This document shows, in pieces, positions 16,723 through 23,597 of a DNA stretch of 37,276 nucleotides. The stretch's first letter is position 1. Every line of letters starts with the position of its first letter. The notes under the pieces were generated by a model. That model was given only the letters and a program-made list of their open reading frames with translations. It was not told where the DNA came from and made no database searches. The stretch covers positions 1 through 37,276 of the forward strand of contig NZ_AUWR01000048.1 in assembly GCF_000455125.1 (NCBI RefSeq). The letters run 5' to 3'. Both the position numbers and the translations under genes were made by a program. The DNA is from Mycobacterium sp. UM_WGJ (GTDB taxonomy: Bacteria > Actinomycetota > Actinomycetes > Mycobacteriales > Mycobacteriaceae).

Positions 16723-17939
16723 GGGTTAATCGTGTAATCCCCGACTTGGCGACCCCAGACGTAATCAATGGCCAGGGGCGATCCGGTATCAAAGTGGTTG
16801 TACGGCGCTTGGCTGACTCCCGTGTCGGCCACCAGGTAAGGCGCCGGCCAGAAGTCGTGAGTGATCTCCTGCCAGCAGCCCGGCGCACCGCCTGGGCCAC
16901 CGCGAGCGTTGTAACGCGGCAGGTTCTCGGGATAGATGTACGGGTTGGCCGGTCCGACCAGCTCACTGTTGGTAGCGAGCGAGTAGCCGTCGCCGCCGAG
17001 GAAGTCGTAGACCTTGGGTGCGCCCTCGGCAAGGTTGCGGATGGCGCAGAACAGCTCGGGGCTGTACTCGTCGAGCAGCGCCGACACCGGGACCAGGTCG
17101 GAGAACTGTGCCCGGAAGTACGGCCCGAACCGCTCCGTGACGTCCGCTCCGAGGTTGCCCACTCCGGCGGCGCCCAGCAGTGCGGCGTCGAGCTCCTTCT
17201 GCTGGTTGGTGATGGTCTTGACGGTCACGACCGAGGTGTCCAAGAACCCGACCAGGTCCGGTGCTCCGTCGGCGTAGATCTCGCTCAGGTTCGCGAATCC
17301 CTTGAGGTCGCGACGGAAGGAGGGCATCCGCGCGTTGACGTCGTCGAGGATCCGGTTGCCGTTGACCAGCGATTCGCCGAGCTTGTCGCCCAGCCCGGTC
17401 AGCGCCTCGGCCGCGGCATGCAGCGTCAGGTTCAGTTTGATCGGGTCGACATGCTCCGAGATGTTGTTGACGGTCTCGAACAGGGTGTTGAGCTCCGTCG
17501 TCACCGAGGTCGCGATGATGCTCTTGGTGGTGATGCGTTCCCGCGAGGGGTGCTCGGGCGCGCTCAGGGATACGTACTTGTTGCCGAACAGGGTGGTCGC
17601 CATGATGTCGGCTTTGACGTTCGACGGGATCAGCTTGATGTACTTGGGGTTCACGTCGAGGGTGAACTTGGCCGCCGGCTTGTTCTCGTACTCCGTCGGC
17701 GCGATCTCCGCGACGCGACCGATCTGGACACCGTTGTAGGTGACCGGTCCGCCCGGGTCCATCACCAGACCGGCGCGCGGGGCCACCATGGTCAGTGACG
17801 TCGTCTTGGTGAAGGCGCCGCGGAACTGGCCGTAGACCAGTGCCCCGATCAGCGCCAGCACCGCGAAGGTGACCACGCCGGCCACCTTGAACGGCGGCTT
17901 GTGCACTCTGTTCTGCTTCCCGGTAGCCATGCGCGTCAC
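16719..17939 (-). CDS. mce1A: Mce1A, first Mce subunit of the Mce1 lipid importer
   Basis: A 406-residue Mce1A. The membrane anchor is at about 18-38, followed by the MlaD-like domain with RAGLVMDPGGPVTYNGVQIG and TTLFGNKYVSLSAP. The helical part contains LNLTLHAAAEALTGLGDKLG. The end is very characteristic: ENLPRYNARGGPGGAPGCWQ, then WPAPYL and YVWGRQVGDYTINP. Compared with the 454-residue M. tuberculosis protein as I recall it, the hydrophobic stretch between the NSE motif and PYxYPENLPR is absent. The GTG at 17939 overlaps the yrbE1B stop (GTGA); an ATG three codons in (MATGKQ) is the alternative. Confidence 0.95.
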   Translation of the reverse strand: MTRMATGKQNRVHKPPFKVAGVVTFAVLALIGALVYGQFRGAFTKTTSLTMVAPRAGLVMDPGGPVTYNGVQIGRVAEIAPTEYENKPAAKFTLDVNPKYIKLIPSNVKADIMATTLFGNKYVSLSAPEHPSRERITTKSIIATSVTTELNTLFETVNNISEHVDPIKLNLTLHAAAEALTGLGDKLGESLVNGNRILDDVNARMPSFRRDLKGFANLSEIYADGAPDLVGFLDTSVVTVKTITNQQKELDAALLGAAGVGNLGADVTERFGPYFRAQFSDLVPVSALLDEYSPELFCAIRNLAEGAPKVYDFLGGDGYSLATNSELVGPANPYIYPENLPRYNARGGPGGAPGCWQEITHDFWPAPYLVADTGVSQAPYNHFDTGSPLAIDYVWGRQVGDYTINP

Positions 17940-18805
17940 ATCGTCAGGTTGAAGTTGGGGTTGACGCCGTAGAGCGCCAACGCTGCGAGCAGCACCACCG
18001 TGGGAACGGTGATCAGGGACAGCCGCATCGACTGGCCCACCGCGGCGCCGACACCGACCGGGCCGCCGCTTGCTTTGAAGCCGTAGTAGCAGTGCGTGAC
18101 CATCACCACCACCGCGATCACGATGGTCTCGATGAACGACCAGAACACGTCATCGGGTCTCAGGAACGTTCGGAAGTAATGCTCGTAGGTGCCCGACGAC
18201 TGCCCGAAGAACAACGTGGTGACGATCTGCGGTGCGGCGAACGCCATGATCAGCGCGAGTGCGTACAGCGGGATGATCACGGTGAAGCCGGCCACCACGC
18301 GAGTCGAGACCAGATAGGCGATCGAGTTGATGCCCATCACTTCGAGGGCGTCGATCTCCTCGCTGATGCGCATCGCGCCGAGCTCGGCGGTGGCGCCGGC
18401 TCCGACGGTCGCCGCCAAGGCGATGCCGGCGTTGACCGGTCCGACCACACGGACGTTGACCAGGGCCGCTGCGAAACCGGTGTAGGTCTCCACGCCGATG
18501 TTGCCCAGTGAGGTGAACCCCTGGATCGCGATCAGCGAGCCGCCGGCCAGCATCACGAAGCCCATGATGGCGACGGTGCCGCCGATCACGGCCATGGCGC
18601 CGGTGCCCATGCCCAATTCGGCGACCAGGCGCAGCGTCTCGGTGCGGTACCGGCGCAGCGCCCAGGGGACCTCTCGGAGGGCGGTCAGCGAGAACCAGCC
18701 GAGCCGACCACTCCTTTCGAGTCCACGGCCGGCCATCCCGACGTAGCGCTGGTAGTTCGCGACCAGCCCGGGAAAGCGACCCCGGACCACTGCCGATGTC
18801 GACAT
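17936..18805 (-). CDS. yrbE1B: YrbE1B, MlaE-type permease subunit of the Mce1 importer
   Basis: A 289-residue MlaE-family integral membrane protein with five to six hydrophobic helices. The conserved cytoplasmic loop ELGAMRISEEIDALEVMGIN is present; in MlaE homologues it contacts the ATPase (Mkl/MceG in mycobacteria, not encoded here). It pairs with YrbE1A to form the permease below the Mce channel. The ATG at 18805 is separated from the yrbE1A stop by a single base. Length equals the 289 residues I recall for Rv0168. Confidence 0.95.
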   Translation of the reverse strand: MSTSAVVRGRFPGLVANYQRYVGMAGRGLERSGRLGWFSLTALREVPWALRRYRTETLRLVAELGMGTGAMAVIGGTVAIMGFVMLAGGSLIAIQGFTSLGNIGVETYTGFAAALVNVRVVGPVNAGIALAATVGAGATAELGAMRISEEIDALEVMGINSIAYLVSTRVVAGFTVIIPLYALALIMAFAAPQIVTTLFFGQSSGTYEHYFRTFLRPDDVFWSFIETIVIAVVVMVTHCYYGFKASGGPVGVGAAVGQSMRLSLITVPTVVLLAALALYGVNPNFNLTM

Positions 18806-18806
18806 G

Positions 18807-19610
18807 TCAGGTCCCCGTTCCGAACTTCACGCCGATCGTGGTCAGCACCACGTTCACGGCGAACAACGCAAGCACGCACAGCACGACCGTTTCGTTCACG
18901 GCCGTGCCCAGGCCCTTGGAGCCGCCGCGGACGGTGAGTCCGCGGTAGCAACCGACGAGGCCGGCGATAAGTCCAAACACACTGGCTTTCACCGTCGAGA
19001 TGATCACCTCGGGCAACCCGGTGAGCAGAGTCAACGTGGACAGGTAGGCACCACCGGACACGTTCTGCAGGTAAACACCGAACAGAAAGCCTCCGGTCAG
19101 ACCGATCACGATCACCAAGGCGTTGAGCAGCAGGGCCACCACAGTCGCTGCGATCACCCGCGGCACCACCAGTCGATGGATCGGGTCGATGCCGAGCACT
19201 TCCATCGCGTCGATCTCTTCGCGGATGGTGCGGGCGCCCAGGTCCGCGCAGATGGCGGTGGACCCGGCGCCGGCGACCACCAGCACGGTGACCAGCGGAC
19301 CCAGCTGGGTGACCGCGGCGATGCCTGCCCCGGCACCCGAAACGTCGGCGGCACCGAACTGCGCCAACAGGATATTGAGTGTGAAGACCAGCAGAACGGT
19401 CAGCGGAATGGCGACCGCGATGGTCGGAATGATGGCGACGCTGGTGATGAACCAGCCCTGCTGCAGGGTCTCACGCCATTGGAACGGCCGTACGAAAAGC
19501 GCACGGGCGGTCAGCGCACACATTCTGAAGAATCCGCCGACCATGATCAGCGGCGGCAGCACCCGATCCCGGAGGAAATCGGCGACACGGGGACGCGCTG
19601 GAGCTGTCAC
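18807..19610 (-). CDS. yrbE1A: YrbE1A, MlaE-type permease subunit of the Mce1 importer
   Basis: A 267-residue MlaE-family membrane protein and the first transport gene of the mce1 operon. Hydrophobic helices surround the signature loop DLGARTIREEIDAMEVLGID, the presumed coupling site for the MceG ATPase. The start is GTG at 19610, preceded by the G-rich run GGGGGGTGGT that can serve as ribosome site. It sits downstream of a 257-base intergenic region after fadD5, so it could have its own promoter. Length agrees with the 265 residues I recall for Rv0167. Confidence 0.94.
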   Translation of the reverse strand: MTAPARPRVADFLRDRVLPPLIMVGGFFRMCALTARALFVRPFQWRETLQQGWFITSVAIIPTIAVAIPLTVLLVFTLNILLAQFGAADVSGAGAGIAAVTQLGPLVTVLVVAGAGSTAICADLGARTIREEIDAMEVLGIDPIHRLVVPRVIAATVVALLLNALVIVIGLTGGFLFGVYLQNVSGGAYLSTLTLLTGLPEVIISTVKASVFGLIAGLVGCYRGLTVRGGSKGLGTAVNETVVLCVLALFAVNVVLTTIGVKFGTGT

Positions 19611-19867
19611 ACCACCCCCCTCACCAGAAATCCCGCCGCACGACTCAGCAAGGAATCGCGTCGCACAGTGTCTTCTCCCGTCCGTCGTTCAGCGAGACCC
19701 GCGTCACCTTATCGGCCCGAGGTGCCCTTGGCGACCATCGGACCATACCTGATGGGCGCGTGAGAGGGACATCGAACGGAAGGAACCCGCACGGGTTTCC
19801 TACCGGAGAGTAACGTGCCGCCACCTCACCTATCGCGGTTTCGAGCGGCATTGCCTGGGACTCTTCC
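19611..19867 (-). promoter_or_regulatory. fadD5-yrbE1A intergenic region, probable internal mce1 promoter region
   Basis: This is the longest non-coding stretch in the window. Reading the - strand, fadD5 stops at 19868 and yrbE1A starts at 19610. It contains an inverted repeat (listed separately) and a candidate -10 TAAGGT (bases 19706-19711, - strand) in the context GATAAGGTG, about 95 bases before the yrbE1A start. I see no convincing -35. No open frame in it looks like a protein. A promoter here is inference. Confidence 0.4.
19781..19801 (-). terminator. Inverted repeat downstream of fadD5, candidate terminator or attenuator
   Basis: AGGAACCCG and CGGGTTTCCT flank a 2-base centre. They pair over eight to nine positions with one bulged base, leaving a loop of about four bases. 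The repeat lies about 67 bases past the fadD5 stop. No T-run follows, which is common for mycobacterial hairpins, so it may slow rather than end transcription into yrbE1A. Confidence 0.4.
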
Positions 19868-21508
19868 CTACTCTGACCCCTGAGCCGTCCCGTAGTTAAT
19901 GCGTAGATCGGTTTTGAGCACTTTCCCGGCTGGGTTGCGGGGCAGCGCCTCGACGATCTCGAGCGCCTTGGGGTGCTTGTAGCGCGCCAGCCGCTGAGTC
20001 AAGAAGTCATCGAGGTCGGCCAGGGTCAGGCCCGCTCGCGACAGCGCGGCGACCGCGATCGGAACCTCACCCCAGCGCTCGTCTGGGCGACCGATAACGG
20101 CGACCTCGGCGATGTCGGGGTGATCAGCCAGCACGTTCTCCACTTCGGCGCAGTACACGTTCTCACCGCCGGAGATGATCATGTCCTTCTTGCGGTCGAC
20201 GACCCACACATAGCCCTCTTCATCCATCCGGACCAGGTCGCCGGAGTGAAACCAGCCGCCGGCAAAGGCCTCAGCGGTGGCCTCCGGCTTGTTCCAATAG
20301 CCACTCATCAAGGTGGGCGCCCGGTAGACGATCTCGCCCACCTCACCCACGGCGACGTCGTTCATCTGTTCGTCGACGACCCGGGCGGAGACGGTCGGAA
20401 TCACGGTGCCGACCGAACCGCGCTTTCGGGTGGCGTCCTCGCCGAGCAGGATGCAGGTGACCGGCGACATCTCCGTCTGCCCGAAGGCCGCCAGGATCTT
20501 GGTGCCGGGGAAGGTGTCCGCCATCTGCCGCAGCAACGCGTCGGAGGCCGGCGCCGCTCCCCACGACATGGTTCGCAACCGGATGTCGCGCGGGTTGGCC
20601 TGTTGCTGAGCACAGACCGCCTGCCATTGGGCCGGCACCAGGAAGATGCCGGTGACCCGCTCGGCGGCCAGCACGTCGAGCAGTTGGCCGGCGTCGAACG
20701 CACCCAGTGGGTTGATGACGGTCGGGATGCCCAACCACATGCCGGGCAGCAGGTTGCCCACGCCGGCAATGTGGAAGAACGGCACCCCGATGAAGGCCAC
20801 GTCGGAGGTGCCGGTACCGGAGGTGTGCAACGCGGTCATCGTCTGACCGACCAGGTTGGTGTGGGTGAGCACCGCTCCCTTGGGCAGGCCGGTGGTCCCC
20901 GAGGTGTACATGATCAGGGCCGGCGAGTCGTTGGGAATGTCCACCGGCGCGTGCGGCTCACCGGTCTCCTCGATCAGGTCCTCGTAGGCGATCAGCCCCT
21001 CGCCTGCTGAACCGCCGGGCTCATGCGGCGGTCCCAGCTTCGCCTCTCCTCCGTCGAGCCTCGCTGAACCGCCGGCCACCACCACGTGCTCCAGCAGTCC
21101 GGTCAGCTCGCGCACACCCCCGGCGACCGGCACCAGCGCCGGTTCGGTGATCAGCACCCTGGCCTCGCAGTCGGTCACCAGGTAGGCGATCTCCGTCGGC
21201 GTGAGCCGGAAGTTGACCGGGACGGCGATCCCGCCCAGCATGTTGGCGGCCAGCACCGACTCGACGAACTCGGTGCGGTTCAGCATCAGGATCATGACCC
21301 GGTCACCGGCGCGGACCCCGCGGCGGCTCAGTGCGTCGGCGAGTGCGCCGACCCGATCACGCAGCTGCGACCAGGTGGTGGTCTGACCGAGGAACCGCAG
21401 TGCGGGGGCGTCCGGTTTCATCAGCGCATGCCGGTCCAGCTGGTTGACCCAGTTCTGTCGACGCGCCCGGTAGGGCTGCTCGGCGGGATCGACGGTTGCG
21501 TGGCTCAA
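19868..21508 (-). CDS. fadD5: FadD5, fatty-acid CoA ligase of the mce1 locus
   Basis: A 546-residue ANL-superfamily acyl-CoA ligase, ATP-dependent, presumably activating lipids imported by Mce1. Motifs: ATP-binding P-loop YTSGTTGLPKG (about 201-211), the A5-type stretch AAFGQTEMSPVT, the hinge region HSGDLVRMDEEGYVWVVDRK followed by KDMIISGGENVYCAEVENVL, and the catalytic lysine near the end in NPAGKVLKTDLR. The TTG at 21508 is chosen because it keeps the conserved RARRQNWVNQL and has GGGAG 8 bases upstream. The next ATG (MKPDAPAL) would cut into the family-conserved region. Relative to Rv0166 as I recall it, about 20 extra residues lie at 147-171, encoded by a repeat-flanked insert. Confidence 0.93.
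   Translation of the reverse strand: MSHATVDPAEQPYRARRQNWVNQLDRHALMKPDAPALRFLGQTTTWSQLRDRVGALADALSRRGVRAGDRVMILMLNRTEFVESVLAANMLGGIAVPVNFRLTPTEIAYLVTDCEARVLITEPALVPVAGGVRELTGLLEHVVVAGGSARLDGGEAKLGPPHEPGGSAGEGLIAYEDLIEETGEPHAPVDIPNDSPALIMYTSGTTGLPKGAVLTHTNLVGQTMTALHTSGTGTSDVAFIGVPFFHIAGVGNLLPGMWLGIPTVINPLGAFDAGQLLDVLAAERVTGIFLVPAQWQAVCAQQQANPRDIRLRTMSWGAAPASDALLRQMADTFPGTKILAAFGQTEMSPVTCILLGEDATRKRGSVGTVIPTVSARVVDEQMNDVAVGEVGEIVYRAPTLMSGYWNKPEATAEAFAGGWFHSGDLVRMDEEGYVWVVDRKKDMIISGGENVYCAEVENVLADHPDIAEVAVIGRPDERWGEVPIAVAALSRAGLTLADLDDFLTQRLARYKHPKALEIVEALPRNPAGKVLKTDLRINYGTAQGSE
21006..21075. repeat. 13-bp direct repeats bounding a 57-bp in-frame insert in fadD5
   Basis: GCTGAACCGCCGG occurs at 21006-21018 and again at 21063-21075, an offset of exactly 57 bases (19 codons). 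The segment between encodes a Gly/Glu/Pro-rich stretch in FadD5 (about residues 145-168) that I do not recall in the M. tuberculosis enzyme. It looks like a small repeat insertion or duplication that kept the frame. Confidence 0.55.
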
Positions 21509-21528
21509 TTCGGTTCTCCCGCTTCGTG

Positions 21529-21969
21529 TTAGCCCGAAGCCAGTTCTTCGGCGCGCCGTTTGAGATTGTCCGCCAGATAGTCCAGGGCGTTGCTGAAGGC
21601 CTTCTTGAGCATCGGCTTGGGCACCGACATCTGGGTCTCGACATTCATGTCGACGGTCAGCAACGTGGTCGGGCCGATCTCGACCACCGAGAACAGCTGC
21701 TCCTGCTTGCTGAACAGGTCGCCCTGCTGGAGCACGGTCTGAATCTGGGTGGCACTGGGGTAGTAGACGGCCTGGATGAAGGTGCCGTCGAAACCGGAGT
21801 AGGAGGCATCCAGCCGCAGCTGGCTGGGCCGGCCGTCGTCGTAGCGGGCCAGCACCCAGATCCCTTTGACCTCTTCGTTCCACTGCGGGTACGCCTCGAA
21901 GTCGGCCACGATCCCCATGATTGTGGCGGCGTCGGCGGCGACTTCGACGGTCTTGCTCACGAGCGGCAC
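21529..21969 (-). CDS. SRPBCC (START/polyketide-cyclase-like) protein, TB18.5/Rv0164-like
   Basis: A 146-residue single-domain SRPBCC lipid-binding-fold protein. It begins MPLVSKTVEVAADAATIMGI and continues FEAYPQWNEEVKGIWVLARYDDGRPSQ. That closely matches TB18.5 (Rv0164) as I remember it. It ends in a helix (LDYLADNLKRRAEELASG), typical of the fold. The GTG at 21969 aligns with the known protein; GTG at 21960 has a better ribosome site (GGCGGG, 8 bases upstream). It precedes fadD5 by 20 bases on the same strand, so the two are likely co-transcribed. Its ligand is unknown. Confidence 0.85.
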   Translation of the reverse strand: MPLVSKTVEVAADAATIMGIVADFEAYPQWNEEVKGIWVLARYDDGRPSQLRLDASYSGFDGTFIQAVYYPSATQIQTVLQQGDLFSKQEQLFSVVEIGPTTLLTVDMNVETQMSVPKPMLKKAFSNALDYLADNLKRRAEELASG

Positions 21970-22005
21970 CCGCCGAGCATAGCCACCGGCGAAACAGCCG
22001 CCGAG

Positions 22006-22473
22006 CTAAACCTGGGCGGTGGCCAACAGCGCGCGAATACCGTCGGGGATCGGCACCGGCCGCCGGGTGCTGCGGTCGACATAGACGTGCACCCAGTGCC
22101 CGAGCGCGGCCACCGGGACCGCGTCATCGCCCGTTGCGGCGCGAAACACCGCCAGCCGGTAGGTCACGCTGCTGCGGCCTAACCGGGTGACGGCCAGCCC
22201 CACCGCGAGCCGGTCCGGGAAGGCGAGTTCGCCCAGGAAGCGGCAGCCCGATTCGGCGACCACCCCCAGCTCCGGGGCCGCGACGGGGTCTATCTCGACG
22301 TGTGCGGCGATCCAGCCGTTGATCGCGGTGTCGAACAGCTGGTAGTACACGGCGTTGTTGAGGTGGCCGAACATGTCGTTGTCGGCCCAGCGGGTCAGCA
22401 CCGGCCAGTGCACCGGAAAGTCCTGGCTGGTCAACCCTTCCGGCGCGGGCGGGACCGCGGCGTCCGAACTCAT
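22006..22473 (-). CDS. Hotdog-fold acyl-CoA thioesterase (4HBT family), Rv0163-like
   Basis: A 155-residue single hotdog domain. The motif RWADNDMFGHLNNAVYYQLFD matches the 4-hydroxybenzoyl-CoA thioesterase family, in which the Asp of the first loop is catalytic. The ATG at 22471-22473 faces the adhE1-like gene with only 14 bases between the two starts. The downstream TB18.5-like gene follows after 36 bases. Synteny with Rv0163-Rv0164 supports the assignment; the acyl substrate cannot be read from the sequence. Confidence 0.85.
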   Translation of the reverse strand: MSSDAAVPPAPEGLTSQDFPVHWPVLTRWADNDMFGHLNNAVYYQLFDTAINGWIAAHVEIDPVAAPELGVVAESGCRFLGELAFPDRLAVGLAVTRLGRSSVTYRLAVFRAATGDDAVPVAALGHWVHVYVDRSTRRPVPIPDGIRALLATAQV

Positions 22474-22487
22474 GGTTGTATTCCAGC

Positions 22488-23597
22488 ATGACCACGATCC
22501 GCGGTGCAGTGCTGGAGCGGATCGGGGCGCCGCGCCCTTATGCCGCCTCGCGCCCGCTGACGGTGACAGACGTGGAGCTGGCGCCGCCCGGCGACGGTGA
22601 GCTGCTGGTGCGGGTCGAGGCCGCCGGGGTCTGTCATTCCGATCTGTCCGTGGTCGACGGCAACCGGGTGCGTCCGGTGCCGATGCTGCTCGGCCATGAG
22701 GCCGCCGGCATCGTCGAAGCGGTCGGCGCCGGGGTCACCGCGGTGCGGCCGGGTCAGCGGGTAGTGCTGACCTTCCTGCCCCGCTGCGGCCACTGCGCGG
22801 CCTGCGCCACCGACGGCCTGGCGCCGTGTGAGCCCGGCAGCGCCGCCAACGGCGCGGGCATCCTGCTCGGCGGCGGGCAGCGGCTGCACCGCGGGGACCA
22901 GACCGTCTACCACCACCTCGGGGTCTCCGGGTTCGCCACGCATGCGGTGGTCAGCCAGACCAGCGCGGTGCCGGTACCCGACGACGTCCCGCCGACGGTG
23001 GCCGCCTTGCTGGGCTGTGCGGTGCTAACCGGTGGCGGCGCGGTGCTCAACGTCGGCCGTCCGGGGCCGGGCGACGCCGTCGCGGTGGTCGGACTCGGCG
23101 GAGTGGGGATGGCCGCGGTACTGACCGCGTTGGCCCACGACGGCGTGCAGGTGATCGCGATCGACCGGCTGCCGGACAAGCTGGCCGCCGCAACGGCGCT
23201 GGGCGCGCACCGCACCTACACCCCGCAGCAGGCACTCGACGCGGGCGTGCGCGCCCCGGTGGTGATCGATGCGGCGGGTCATCCCGCCGCGCTGGAGACC
23301 GCGATCGGCTTGACCGCACCGGGCGGGCGCACCATCACCGTCGGCCTGCCGCCTCCGGACGCCCGGATCAGCGTCTCCCCACTGGGTCTGGTTGCCGAGG
23401 GTCGCTCGTTGATCGGCAGCTACCTGGGGTCGGCGGTCCCCGCGCGCGACATCCCGCGCTTCGTGGCGTTGTGGCGGGCCGGCCGTCTGCCCGTCGAGCA
23501 GCTGGTGTCGGCGACCGTGCCACTCGAGCAGATCAACGAGGCCATGGACGCACTGGCCGACGGTGCCGCGGTACGTCAGATCATCACGTTCGCTTAG
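22488..23597 (+). CDS. adhE1: Zinc-type alcohol dehydrogenase, AdhE1/Rv0162c-like
   Basis: A 369-residue MDR-family dehydrogenase. Catalytic zinc ligands: Cys49 (GVCHSD), His70-Glu71 (GHEAAG) and Cys177. The structural zinc site is complete as Cys100, Cys103, Cys106 and Cys114. The Rossmann motif is GLGGVG at 202-207. The ATG at 22488 is preferred over the in-frame TTG at 22476, which would leave almost no space to the divergent thioesterase. Its position and orientation match Rv0162c beside Rv0163. The last 14 bases overlap the 3' end of the convergent monooxygenase gene. The symbol is by synteny. Confidence 0.8.
   Translation: MTTIRGAVLERIGAPRPYAASRPLTVTDVELAPPGDGELLVRVEAAGVCHSDLSVVDGNRVRPVPMLLGHEAAGIVEAVGAGVTAVRPGQRVVLTFLPRCGHCAACATDGLAPCEPGSAANGAGILLGGGQRLHRGDQTVYHHLGVSGFATHAVVSQTSAVPVPDDVPPTVAALLGCAVLTGGGAVLNVGRPGPGDAVAVVGLGGVGMAAVLTALAHDGVQVIAIDRLPDKLAAATALGAHRTYTPQQALDAGVRAPVVIDAAGHPAALETAIGLTAPGGRTITVGLPPPDARISVSPLGLVAEGRSLIGSYLGSAVPARDIPRFVALWRAGRLPVEQLVSATVPLEQINEAMDALADGAAVRQIITFA

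Noticed and set aside
16900-17040. Frameshift or deletion damage in mce1A at the missing hydrophobic segment
   Set aside because: The frame is continuous and the conserved C-terminus follows intact, so it is a natural length variant.
19645-19851. Small 68-codon frame on the - strand in the fadD5-yrbE1A gap
   Set aside because: No ribosome site, no recognisable features, and it spans the inverted repeat.
21509-21883. Extension of FadD5 upstream to 21883
   Set aside because: It would overlap the TB18.5-like gene almost completely and adds arginine-rich, non-family sequence. The TTG at 21508 keeps the conserved N-terminus and has a ribosome site.
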